A stretch of DNA of 64,000 nt from CADEDH01 sp039029735. Lineage in GTDB: Bacteria > Actinomycetota > Acidimicrobiia > Acidimicrobiales > SZUA-35. Shown here one piece after another: positions 36,637-44,463 of the stretch (positions within the stretch are counted from its first letter, which is position 1; each line of letters starts with the position of its first letter). Where the stretch lies: contig JBCCFL010000030.1 in assembly GCA_039029735.1 (NCBI GenBank), forward strand, positions 1 to 64,000. Reading direction: 5' to 3'. The notes beneath the pieces are model-generated. The model searched no databases and was not told where the DNA came from. It worked only from the letters and a program-made list of their open reading frames with translations. A program made the translations under genes and the position numbers.

Positions 36637-37746
36637 GTGTTCACCGACGGCGCCGAGGCCCCGAACGGGCCGGACGGCCCGACGTTCGCCGACCTGCCGC
36701 GACCCCTGTTCCTTCCCGACGCCACCCGGGCCGCGATCCGCGCTGCCGACCCCCTTGCCGTGGCCGCCACCGGCCATCGCGCCATGCTGTGCAGCGCGCC
36801 CCACGTGATGGTGAGCCCTGGTGCATCGGTGCTGAAGGCCGCAGGTGGCGTGAAGGCTCTCATGAGCTGGCCAGGTCGCCTCGTATCAGACTCAGGCGGC
36901 TATCAGATCTACAGCCTGTCCAAGAGTGGCAACAAGCTCGCCTCGATCGACGACAGCGGCATGAAGTTCCGCTTCTCGGCCAAGGCGAAGTTCCGCACGC
37001 TCACCCCCGAGAGCTCGATCGACACCCAGCTCGCCATCGGTTCCGACGTGGCCTACTGCCTCGACTACTGCACCTCGCCGACGGCTCCTCGGGCCGAGCA
37101 GGAGCTGAGCGTTCGCCTCACCATCGACTGGGCCCGCCGCTGCCGGCAGCGCTTCGACGCCGCCACTGCCGACCGCGACCCCGACACCCGGCCCAAGCTG
37201 TTCGCCGTGGTGCAGGGCGGCCCGTTCCCCGACCTGCGGCGCCAGTGCGCCGAGGCGCTCGCCGAGGTCGGCTTCGACGGATACGGGTTCGGGGGCTATC
37301 CGATCGACAACGGCGCCCTCGTGGACGCCTTCGCCGAGATGCCGGCTCTCGTCCCGGCCGGGGTGAGCCTGCACGGCCTCGGCGTTGGCACCCCGGAGAA
37401 CGTGGTGGCCGGGCACGGGGCCGGCTACGACGTGTTCGACTGCGTCTTACCCACCCGTAACGCCCGCCGGGGCGTGCTTTACACCCGGCTTGACCTCGAC
37501 GCGACCGGAACCGAGATCACCTACAAGACGGCCCGCATGGGCGACGACTCGTGGTTCCGGGCCACCGGCCCCGTCGACCCCGACTGCGATTGTGTGATGT
37601 GCACCTCGTATCACGCCGCCTACCTCGCCCATCTGTTCCGCATCGAGGATTCAGCGGCCGCCACCCTGTTCACCCTCCACAACCTGCGCTTCTACGCCCG
37701 ACTGATGGAGGCCCTCGGCGCGAGAGCCCACCATGTTGTCGAGTGA
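36637..37746 (+). CDS. Divergent tRNA-guanine transglycosylase family protein
   Basis: Family members swap a guanine for a 7-deazaguanine (preQ1, queuine, preQ0) in RNA or DNA. The fold and chemistry look intact over 369 residues. Asp85 lies in VSDSGGYQIYSL, Asp143 and Cys145 in LDYCTSP, and VVQGGPFPDLRRQCAEALAE is conserved. The nucleophile is Asp268 in FDCVLPTRNARRG, and the zinc site is Cys317, Cys319, Cys322 and His348. The first roughly 80 residues are atypical: the usual TPAFMPVGT and GNTYHL blocks are not present (APHVM in the latter place). No preQ genes are in the window. The operon partners act, by homology, on 16S rRNA, so an rRNA substrate is possible but unproven. Queuosine formation is the alternative. 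Confidence 0.82.
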   Translation: MFTDGAEAPNGPDGPTFADLPRPLFLPDATRAAIRAADPLAVAATGHRAMLCSAPHVMVSPGASVLKAAGGVKALMSWPGRLVSDSGGYQIYSLSKSGNKLASIDDSGMKFRFSAKAKFRTLTPESSIDTQLAIGSDVAYCLDYCTSPTAPRAEQELSVRLTIDWARRCRQRFDAATADRDPDTRPKLFAVVQGGPFPDLRRQCAEALAEVGFDGYGFGGYPIDNGALVDAFAEMPALVPAGVSLHGLGVGTPENVVAGHGAGYDVFDCVLPTRNARRGVLYTRLDLDATGTEITYKTARMGDDSWFRATGPVDPDCDCVMCTSYHAAYLAHLFRIEDSAAATLFTLHNLRFYARLMEALGARAHHVVE

Positions 37747-38536
37747 CGAGCAGACCGCCCTGGTGGCCCGGATCAGCGCCGGCCCCAAGTACCGCACCGT
37801 GCATGGCGCCACCGTCACCGATGTGGTGGCACACGCTGCAGCCAATCACGGCACCACCAAGGCCGCCGAGAAGTGGGCTCGTGAGGTACTGCACCAGATC
37901 AAGGCCGACTACCTGCTCAACGCCAAGCCCTCGCGAGTGGAGGCCCAGCTCGTGCGCCGAGCCGCCGCCGGTGAGAGCGTTGCCACCCGCTGCCGGGCCG
38001 CCCTGGAGCTGCACCGGTCGTGGTCGGAGCGCACGGCCTCGGTCGACGACTACTACCAAGCGATTCTCGACCTGGCCGACGGGGCCGACGAGGTGGCCGA
38101 CGTGGCCTGCGCCATGGGCCCGTTCTCGGTGCCCCTGTTCACCGGTGATCCGTTCCGCTACCGAGGCTTCGATCTCAACACGTTCTACGTGGAGCTACCG
38201 GCGAAGGTACTGGGCGCCGCTGCGCCGCCGGTGGAGCATGTCGACGTTGTTGCCGAGCCCGAACGAGTGGTCACCGACGTCGCTGTGCTGATGAAGACCT
38301 ACCACTGCCTGGAGAACCGTCAGACCGGCTTGGGGTGGAAGGTGGTGGCCGGTATCGATGCTCGATGCGTGGTGGTGTCGTTCCCCCAAACGAGTTTTGG
38401 GGGGCGGCCCTTGCGGACGGTGGAACGGCACATGGTCGAGCTCGAGCGAAACGCTCGTGGGCAGCGCTGGACATCGTGCCGGTCAACCATTGACGACGAG
38501 GCGCTCGTCGCTGTCCACAAGGGCCGCCGTGGCTGA
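37733..38536 (+). CDS. Arm/FmrO-family 16S rRNA methyltransferase homologue, paralogue 1 (altered SAM motif)
   Basis: A 267-residue homologue of the 16S rRNA (guanine1405-N7)-methyltransferases known from aminoglycoside producers. Family blocks are ISAGPKYRTVHGATVTDVV and AEKWAREVLHQIKADYL (N-terminal rRNA-binding helices), ALELHRSWSERTASVDDYY, LMKTYHCLENRQTG and VVSFPQTSFGGRPL. The SAM motif I is altered: DVACAMGPFSVPLF in place of D[IL][GA]CGLNP, so catalysis may be reduced and it may act as a partner of the next protein. ATG 37733 overlaps the previous stop by 14 bp and the next gene overlaps its end by 8 bp. Confidence 0.75.
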   Translation: MLSSDEQTALVARISAGPKYRTVHGATVTDVVAHAAANHGTTKAAEKWAREVLHQIKADYLLNAKPSRVEAQLVRRAAAGESVATRCRAALELHRSWSERTASVDDYYQAILDLADGADEVADVACAMGPFSVPLFTGDPFRYRGFDLNTFYVELPAKVLGAAAPPVEHVDVVAEPERVVTDVAVLMKTYHCLENRQTGLGWKVVAGIDARCVVVSFPQTSFGGRPLRTVERHMVELERNARGQRWTSCRSTIDDEALVAVHKGRRG

Positions 38537-39395
38537 CACTGACCCCTTGGAGGGTGGCGGGGCCGGTGTCGATCACGTCATCGCCGAGGTGGCGGCCGAG
38601 GTCACGGCCTCGGCCAAATATCGCAATATCGACGCCGACTTCGTGCTCGCCACCGCTACTGATCTGCACCGACAGGGCCTCACCCGCAAAACCGCCGTGA
38701 AAGAGGCCAAACGACGGCTGCACCAGGTGTACGGCGCCTTCGTGGCCAGCACGCTCGCCCGCACGGTCGATCAATGCGTGGCCGCCATCGATGATGGCAG
38801 CGACGTGAAGGAGGCGTGCCGCGCTGCCATGGCCCGGCATCGCTCCACCCAGCTCCGTCTCGACTCCCTGCCCGACGTCTACGACCAGATCGCCCAGTGG
38901 TGCGGCCGTCCCTCGTCGGTGCTGGATATTGGCTGCGGCCTCAACCCGCTCGCCATCCCGTGGATGCAGCTCCGGCCCGAGGCCCACTACCGGGCGTGCG
39001 ACATCGACGGGGAGGCAGTGGCGGCGATCCAGCGCCTTGGGCCGGCGTTCGGCGTGACCATCGAAGGCTTCGTGTACGACGCCGCCCGACCGCAGCCTCT
39101 GCAGCCGGCCGATCTGGTGTTGGCTCTGCTGCTGGCGCCCACGATCGACGCCCAACGCCCAGGGGCAACGGGCGCCTTGCTGCGAGCCGTCGATGCGCCG
39201 GTGGTGGTGGCCTCAATGCCCCTGGCCACCCTGTCGGGACGACGGACCTATCAGCGCGACAACGAGGCCCTGTTCCGAGCGGCGGCCGATGGGTCGCGCT
39301 ATGTGGTGGCCGACCAGGCCGTGGTGGGTGGCGAGGAGCTGGTGTTGCTCCGACGCAGCGAGGGCGATGCGCCAACCGAATTCCCAGGCCGATGA
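38529..39395 (+). CDS. Arm/FmrO-family 16S rRNA methyltransferase homologue, paralogue 2
   Basis: A 288-residue paralogue of the preceding protein that keeps the canonical SAM motif VLDIGCGLNPLAIPWM (residues 131-146), the acidic ACDID loop and the family signature HRSTQLRLDSLPDVYDQI. Its N-terminus has the same helical module (SAKYRNIDADFV, then KEAKRRLHQVYGAF). The C-terminal block differs from paralogue 1 (MPLATLSGRRTYQRDNEALF). By family it would methylate N7 of G1405 in helix 44 of 16S rRNA. This could confer aminoglycoside insensitivity or serve as a housekeeping mark; the sequence does not decide. GTG 38529; ATGA overlap with rsmI. Confidence 0.8.
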   Translation: MADTDPLEGGGAGVDHVIAEVAAEVTASAKYRNIDADFVLATATDLHRQGLTRKTAVKEAKRRLHQVYGAFVASTLARTVDQCVAAIDDGSDVKEACRAAMARHRSTQLRLDSLPDVYDQIAQWCGRPSSVLDIGCGLNPLAIPWMQLRPEAHYRACDIDGEAVAAIQRLGPAFGVTIEGFVYDAARPQPLQPADLVLALLLAPTIDAQRPGATGALLRAVDAPVVVASMPLATLSGRRTYQRDNEALFRAAADGSRYVVADQAVVGGEELVLLRRSEGDAPTEFPGR

Positions 39396-40075
39396 GCGAG
39401 CCGCGGCTCTACGTGGTGGGCACCCCGATCGGCAACCTTGCCGATCTCACGCCCCGAGCCGAGGCGGTACTGGGCGCGGTTGGCCTGGTGGCCGCCGAAG
39501 ACACCCGCCGCACGAGGCGGCTGCTGACCCACTGCGGAATCACGGGTGTGCGTCTGCTCTCGGCCCGGGAGCACAACGAGGTGGCCGCCGCCACCGCGGT
39601 GGTGGACACGCTGGCGAGCGGAACGTCGGTGGCCTACGCCACCGACGCCGGGATGCCAACGGTGTCGGACCCTGGTCGCAAGCTCGTGGCTGCGGTGGCC
39701 GCCGCCGGTCACGTGGTGGAGGTGGTGGGCGGCCCCGACGCGGTGACCAGCGCACTGGTCGTCAGCGGGTTCGCGTCGGCGAGGTACGTGTTCGACGGAT
39801 TCCTGCCCCGCAAGGGCCGCGCTCGCCGCGACGCGCTGGCCGAGATCGGCGCCGCCCCGGAAACCACCGTGGTGTTCGAGAGCCCCCACCGCGTGACGCG
39901 CACTCTCGCCGACCTGGCCGCCGTGATCGGCGATGGCCGGCGGGTGAGCGTGAGCAACGACCTCACCAAGCGGTTCGAGGCACGCTGGTTCGGCCCGCCG
40001 GGCGACGTTGCCGTCGCCATCGGCGGCGAACCCCGCGGTGAGTTCGTGATCGTGATCGAGGGCACCGCCGGGTGA
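39392..40075 (+). CDS. rsmI: 16S rRNA (cytidine1402-2'-O)-methyltransferase RsmI, short form
   Basis: SAM-dependent methyltransferase of the tetrapyrrole-methylase fold that 2'-O-methylates C1402 in the decoding centre. Diagnostic motifs are VVGTPIGNLADLTPRA, VAAEDTRRTRRLL, REHNE, TDAGMPTVSDPGRKL and FDGFLPRKGRAR. It is 227 residues long, about 50-60 shorter than usual; the C-terminal RsmI helical domain is missing. The ATG overlaps the stop of the second FmrO-like gene, so it is translationally coupled to enzymes that by homology act three bases away on the same rRNA helix. Confidence 0.93.
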   Translation: MSEPRLYVVGTPIGNLADLTPRAEAVLGAVGLVAAEDTRRTRRLLTHCGITGVRLLSAREHNEVAAATAVVDTLASGTSVAYATDAGMPTVSDPGRKLVAAVAAAGHVVEVVGGPDAVTSALVVSGFASARYVFDGFLPRKGRARRDALAEIGAAPETTVVFESPHRVTRTLADLAAVIGDGRRVSVSNDLTKRFEARWFGPPGDVAVAIGGEPRGEFVIVIEGTAG

Positions 40076-40085
40076 CGCCAGCGCC

Positions 40086-40101
40086 ACCCATGTTGGTGGG
40101 T
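40086..40101. terminator. Weak convergent hairpin between rsmI and carboxylase gene
   Basis: ACCCA and TGGGT form a 5-bp stem with a 6-base loop (CCACC/GGTGG is an alternative register) in the 30-bp space between convergent stops. It is short and could be chance. Confidence 0.3.
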
Positions 40102-40105
40102 ACCG

Positions 40106-41881
40106 CTATTCGATGACGACCACCACGTCGCCGCCGCCGACCGAGTCGCCCTCGGCCACCCGCACCTCTTTCACGGTGCCGGCCTTCTCAGCGGTGACGT
40201 TGTTCTCCATCTTCATGGCCTCGAGCACGATCACCGTGTCACCGGCGTCGACGCTCTGCCCCTCAGACACCAGCACCTTCACCACGGTGCCCTGCATCGG
40301 CACGACCACATCACCCGAGCCAGAACCACCGCCGCCACTCTTGGCCGCCGAGCGCCGCTTCGCCTTGCGAGCGCCACCGCCTCCTCCTCCGCCGCCAGTG
40401 GCGGCCTCGGACTCGGGCACCCAGTAGGTGACGGCGAACTTCTTGCCGTTGACCTCGACGTCGACCTTGCGTTCCACCTTGGGCTCGGCCTCGTCAGCCT
40501 CGGTGTTGCCCTTGTCGGCCACCGTTGACGAGAGGTCGAGCACCTCCTCCACCCACTTGGTGGAGTGCTCGACGGCTGCGAAGTCGGGATGTTCGAGGAT
40601 GGCGATGTCGGCCGGGATGGTGGTGGCCACGCCTTCGATCTGCATCTCGTGCAACGCCCGCAGGGTGCGGGCGATCGCCACGTCGCGGTCGGAGCCCCAG
40701 CACACGAGCTTGCCGACCAGGTTGTCGTAGAACTGGCTGATCTCGTCGCCTGCTTCGTAGCCGCCGTCCCAGCGGGTGCCGTAGCCCGACGCCGGACGTA
40801 GGGCCGTGATCGGGCCTGGCGATGGGAGGAAGGCACCTCCGGCCGGATCCTCGGCGTTGATGCGCACCTCGATGGCGTGACCGGTGATCGCAACATCCTC
40901 TTGAGAGAACGGCAGCGGGTGGCCGGCGGCCACGGCAAGCTGCAACGCGACGAGATCGAGCCCTGTCACCATCTCGGTCACCGGGTGCTCGACCTGCAGC
41001 CGGGTGTTCATTTCGAGGTAGTAGAAGGCGCCGTCCTCGTAGAGGAACTCGACGGTGCCGGCGTTGGTGTAGTCGCACCCCTTGGCCACGGCCACCGCAG
41101 CCTCGCCCATCGCGGTGGCGATCTCTGGCGGCAGCCCGGGGGCGGGGGCCTCCTCGATCAGCTTCTGATGCCGCCGCTGGGCCGAGCAGTCTCGCTGGCC
41201 GAGATACACGGCGTTGCCGTGGGTGTCGCACAGCACCTGGATCTCGATGTGGCGCGGCTTGGTGAGGTACTTCTCCAGGTAGCACTCGCCCCGCCCGAAG
41301 TAGGCGATTGCCTCGCGCTGGGCCGACTCGAAGGCGTCGGCCGCCTCGTCGGCGCTGCGCACCACCTTCATCCCGCGGCCACCGCCGCCGAACGCGGCCT
41401 TGATCGCCACCGGCCAGCCGTGCTGCGAGCCGAAGTCCACCACCTGCGACGGGTCGGTGATGAAGTCGGTGTTGCCAGGCACGCCGGCCACGCCCACCTT
41501 GTCGGCGGCGGCCCGGGCGCTGATCTTGTCGCCCATTACCTCGATCGCGCCGGGCGGGGGGCCAACGAAGGTCACGCCACGATCGGTGATCGCCCTGGCG
41601 AAATCGGCGTTCTCGGAGAAGAACCCGTAACCGGGGTGGACGGCCTGGGCCCCCGAGCGCTCGATCACGTCGAGGATGGCGTCGGTGTTGAGATAGCTCT
41701 CGGCTGCGGTCTGGCCGCCCAGGGCATAGGCCTCGTCGGCGAGGCGCACGTGGAGGGCGTCGCGGTCCAGATCTGAGTACACCGCAACCGTGGCGATGCC
41801 GAGCTCCTGACAGGCCCGGATGACTCGCACCGCGATCTCGCCGCGGTTGGCGATCAGGACTTTCGAGAACAAGGGTTCCAT
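40106..41881 (-). CDS. Biotin-dependent acyl-CoA carboxylase alpha subunit (biotin carboxylase + BCCP)
   Basis: Carboxylates its own biotin with bicarbonate and ATP, for transfer to acetyl- or propionyl-CoA by a separate beta subunit not in this window. It begins MEPLFSKVLIANRGEIAVRV. The biotin-carboxylase motifs VHPGYGFFSENADFA, the ATP-grasp loop KAAFGGGGRGMK and EMNTRLQVEHPVTEM are intact. After a Gly/Lys-rich linker comes the BCCP domain with the biotinylated Lys in EAMKMEN. ATG 41881 gives 591 residues; ATG 41893 is in frame. With the mutase at 3-5 kb it could supply the propionyl-CoA pathway. It is head-to-head with biotin ligase. Confidence 0.94.
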   Translation of the reverse strand: MEPLFSKVLIANRGEIAVRVIRACQELGIATVAVYSDLDRDALHVRLADEAYALGGQTAAESYLNTDAILDVIERSGAQAVHPGYGFFSENADFARAITDRGVTFVGPPPGAIEVMGDKISARAAADKVGVAGVPGNTDFITDPSQVVDFGSQHGWPVAIKAAFGGGGRGMKVVRSADEAADAFESAQREAIAYFGRGECYLEKYLTKPRHIEIQVLCDTHGNAVYLGQRDCSAQRRHQKLIEEAPAPGLPPEIATAMGEAAVAVAKGCDYTNAGTVEFLYEDGAFYYLEMNTRLQVEHPVTEMVTGLDLVALQLAVAAGHPLPFSQEDVAITGHAIEVRINAEDPAGGAFLPSPGPITALRPASGYGTRWDGGYEAGDEISQFYDNLVGKLVCWGSDRDVAIARTLRALHEMQIEGVATTIPADIAILEHPDFAAVEHSTKWVEEVLDLSSTVADKGNTEADEAEPKVERKVDVEVNGKKFAVTYWVPESEAATGGGGGGGGARKAKRRSAAKSGGGGSGSGDVVVPMQGTVVKVLVSEGQSVDAGDTVIVLEAMKMENNVTAEKAGTVKEVRVAEGDSVGGGDVVVVIE

Positions 41882-41892
41882 AGACACCCGCA

Positions 41893-41898
41893 TATCGT
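41893..41898 (+). promoter_or_regulatory. -10 box for biotin ligase (near-leaderless)
   Basis: TATCGT lies 8 bases before ATG 41907. It also lies next to or inside the 5' end of the divergent carboxylase gene, so the two promoters must overlap. Confidence 0.5.
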
Positions 41899-41906
41899 TA
41901 GCCGAG

Positions 41907-42674
41907 ATGGACGCCGACAGGGTAGTACCAGGGCCACAGGGAACTCGATTTCCTCAGATCCACCATCGACACGAGGTGGGCTCGACCAACGCATTGCTGC
42001 TCGATGAGGCCCGGAACGGGGCAGCGGAGGGCCTCGTGCTGGTGACTGACCACCAAACGGCGGGCCGGGGCCGCCAGCAGCGAACCTGGCACGATGAGCC
42101 CGGTACGGCCATGTTGATCTCGATCCTCACCAGGCCGCGCGAGCCGCTCGTACCGCTGATGCCCTTCATCGCCGGGCTGTCGGTGACCGACGCCGTGGCG
42201 GAGGCGAGCGGCCGAGCTGGGGCGGCGATGCTGAAGTGGCCCAACGACGTGCTCGTTCCCGACCACGGCAACCGCAAGCTCTGCGGCATCCTGTGCGAGG
42301 CCACCACCACACCTGGTGCAGGATCGGTCGCGGTGGTCGCCGGGATCGGGCTCAACCTGCGGCCTCAGCAGGGAGTACCGGCCGAGGTCACGGCCAAGGC
42401 GGTCACGATGGCCGAGCTCGGCGCACCAACCGAGCGCTGGACGATGGTCGACGCGCTCCTCCGGGCCATGGACCGCTGGCTCAGCTCCAGCGCCGCCGGC
42501 GTGCTCGGCGAGTACCGCCGCCGCTGCATCACGATCGGTCGGTCGGTCCGGTTCGCGACGGCGACGTCGACGGTGGAGGGCGTGGCCGAGGCGGTGGCCG
42601 ACGACGGGGGCCTGGTGGTGGTGGGGGAGCACGGCACCGCCACCCTCGTGGCTGGCGACGCCCACCACGTGTGA
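41907..42674 (+). CDS. birA: Biotin-[acetyl-CoA-carboxylase] ligase
   Basis: Activates biotin to biotinyl-AMP and attaches it to the BCCP lysine. At 255 residues it is a class I ligase without the N-terminal DNA-binding domain, so it is not a repressor. The biotin/ATP loop TAGRGRQQRTWHDEPG, LKWPNDVLV and KLCGILCEA are all present, as is the small C-terminal SH3-like domain. Start ATG 41907 was set by the -10 box; the longer frame from 41820 runs into the divergent carboxylase gene. Its substrate is encoded next door. Confidence 0.95.
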   Translation: MDADRVVPGPQGTRFPQIHHRHEVGSTNALLLDEARNGAAEGLVLVTDHQTAGRGRQQRTWHDEPGTAMLISILTRPREPLVPLMPFIAGLSVTDAVAEASGRAGAAMLKWPNDVLVPDHGNRKLCGILCEATTTPGAGSVAVVAGIGLNLRPQQGVPAEVTAKAVTMAELGAPTERWTMVDALLRAMDRWLSSSAAGVLGEYRRRCITIGRSVRFATATSTVEGVAEAVADDGGLVVVGEHGTATLVAGDAHHV

Positions 42675-42768
42675 GCCGCCGCTCGGCGCCCAGCTGAGCC
42701 GGCTGGACCATCGATCGGGTCGAAGCGACCATCAACGGGCCTGGTGAGGCGCCGATGGCCAGAGGGTC

Positions 42769-44463
42769 ATGGGCGGATCTCTCGACTGTGGCCGCGCCCA
42801 GGCGGGCGGGGCCTCGCTGGCGTACCGGTTGTCGGCGGCGGCCGCCCCGGCGGCGCTCGTGGTGGCACTGGTGGCCTTGGCGGTGGTGGCATGGCCGGCG
42901 CCATCCGCCTCAACGCTCACCGAGCCGGACGCATCAGCGGAGGGGCTCCAGTCGGGTTCGTCGCTGCCGAGCAGCACCACGACCACCACCGGCTCCACCA
43001 CGAGCTCCAGTGGCTCATCGAGCACGTCCGCACCGTCCACGTCCACGTCGTCGCCGAGCTCGACGTCGGCGCCGACATCGAGCAGCACGTCAACGCCGGT
43101 TTCCTCAACCACCGTTGTGGTCACCACGACACCGACCGCCGAGGGCGGAACCACCCCTGACGGCGCCCCTGTGGGGGTCGACGGCGGATCCACGCTCGTC
43201 GACCCGCTCGTCGATGAGGGCCCAGCCGAACCGCCACCGGAAACCGACGCCACCGTGCCGCCCCGCGGCGGATACAACAATCAGCCCGAATTCCTCGTGA
43301 CCGAGATCCTCTGGAGCAACGTGCGGGCAGCCGAGGCCAAAGTGGAGGCAGCCGAAGCGGAGCTGGCCACGGCGATCGGTGAGGTACGCGGTGCCCGCCG
43401 TCGCCTCAAGGCGCTTACCTTCCGGCGAGCCGAGCTCGACGAGCGCAACGCCGAGACCCTGGCGGCGCTCGATCAAGCGGCGGTCGACCTCACCGAGCGA
43501 GCGGTGTCGGCATTCGTCGCCAACGACGAGGTGGAGTTGCAGGTGCTCCGCAACGTGCACGTGGCCAGTCAGGACGGGATCCTCGAGGCCCAGACTCGGG
43601 CCCGTCTCGTCGACGCAGCCCTCGACGCCGACGACGCCGCGCTGAACCGCTACCGCGAGATCCGAAGCCAACTGGAGGGTGAAGTACTCACCGTGGTGGA
43701 CGACACCCGCCTCGTGGAGCGGCGCTTGGCCGCGGCCAACGAACGCTCGGACGAGGCTGAGGAGCGCCGAGCCGTTGCCGAGGCCGAGGCCGAGGTGTTC
43801 CGGGCCGGCAGCGTGGTGCACATCCCGAACATGGTCTTCCCGATCCTCCCGCCCTACGACACGCCTCTCATCGATTCGTGGGGATTCCCCCGCATGCCGG
43901 GCACGCCCGACGAGCACTGGCACGAGGGCATCGACCTGTTCGCGCCGTCGGGCGCTCCGCTGGTCGCCGCCGAACGTGGCGTGATCACGCGGATCAACAC
44001 CGGACGTCTCGGCGGCCTCACCTTCTGGCTCCGAGGCGAGTCCGGGGCCGACTGGTACTACGCCCACCTGCTGGCCTACGCCGAGGGCCTCCAGGTCGGG
44101 CAGGTGGTCGAGGCGGGCCAGGTGGTCGGCTACGTCGGCAACACCGGCAACGCCATCTTCACGCCACCGCACCTGCATCTCCAGCTCCACCCCGGTGGTG
44201 GGCCGCCGGTCAATCCGTTTCCCGTGATGGCGGTGGCCGAGGAGCGGAGCCGCCTCGCGATCGAAAGTCCGCCGCAGGCAACCGGGCCCGACGAGCTGAT
44301 GATGGTGGCTGGTGGTGAGGCCCGGATCGGTGCCACCGAGGCCGGCCTAGTCGGTGAAGGCCGCCCACCGACGGTGACGACGCTCGACCGTGACGGAGAG
44401 CCCGAACAGCTTCGTCATCAGCTCGGAGGTGAGGGTGGCCTCGATGGGGCCAGCGGCGAGTGA
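42769..44463 (+). CDS. Secreted M23-family metallopeptidase with Ser/Thr-rich stalk and coiled coil
   Basis: A cell-wall endopeptidase or a division/secretion regulator of the EnvC/NlpD type. A signal-anchor helix (about residues 25-45) is followed by a Ser/Thr/Pro-rich stalk to about residue 130 and a long coiled coil (about 180-340). The M23 domain is at 365-484, with zinc ligands in HEGIDLF (His385, Asp389) and HLHLQLH (about residue 468). The last 40 residues overlap the convergent ABC ATPase gene by 117 bp. ATG 42769 was used; there is no clear RBS. It resembles the M23 gene at 47631 in layout. Confidence 0.85.
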   Translation: MGGSLDCGRAQAGGASLAYRLSAAAAPAALVVALVALAVVAWPAPSASTLTEPDASAEGLQSGSSLPSSTTTTTGSTTSSSGSSSTSAPSTSTSSPSSTSAPTSSSTSTPVSSTTVVVTTTPTAEGGTTPDGAPVGVDGGSTLVDPLVDEGPAEPPPETDATVPPRGGYNNQPEFLVTEILWSNVRAAEAKVEAAEAELATAIGEVRGARRRLKALTFRRAELDERNAETLAALDQAAVDLTERAVSAFVANDEVELQVLRNVHVASQDGILEAQTRARLVDAALDADDAALNRYREIRSQLEGEVLTVVDDTRLVERRLAAANERSDEAEERRAVAEAEAEVFRAGSVVHIPNMVFPILPPYDTPLIDSWGFPRMPGTPDEHWHEGIDLFAPSGAPLVAAERGVITRINTGRLGGLTFWLRGESGADWYYAHLLAYAEGLQVGQVVEAGQVVGYVGNTGNAIFTPPHLHLQLHPGGGPPVNPFPVMAVAEERSRLAIESPPQATGPDELMMVAGGEARIGATEAGLVGEGRPPTVTTLDRDGEPEQLRHQLGGEGGLDGASGE

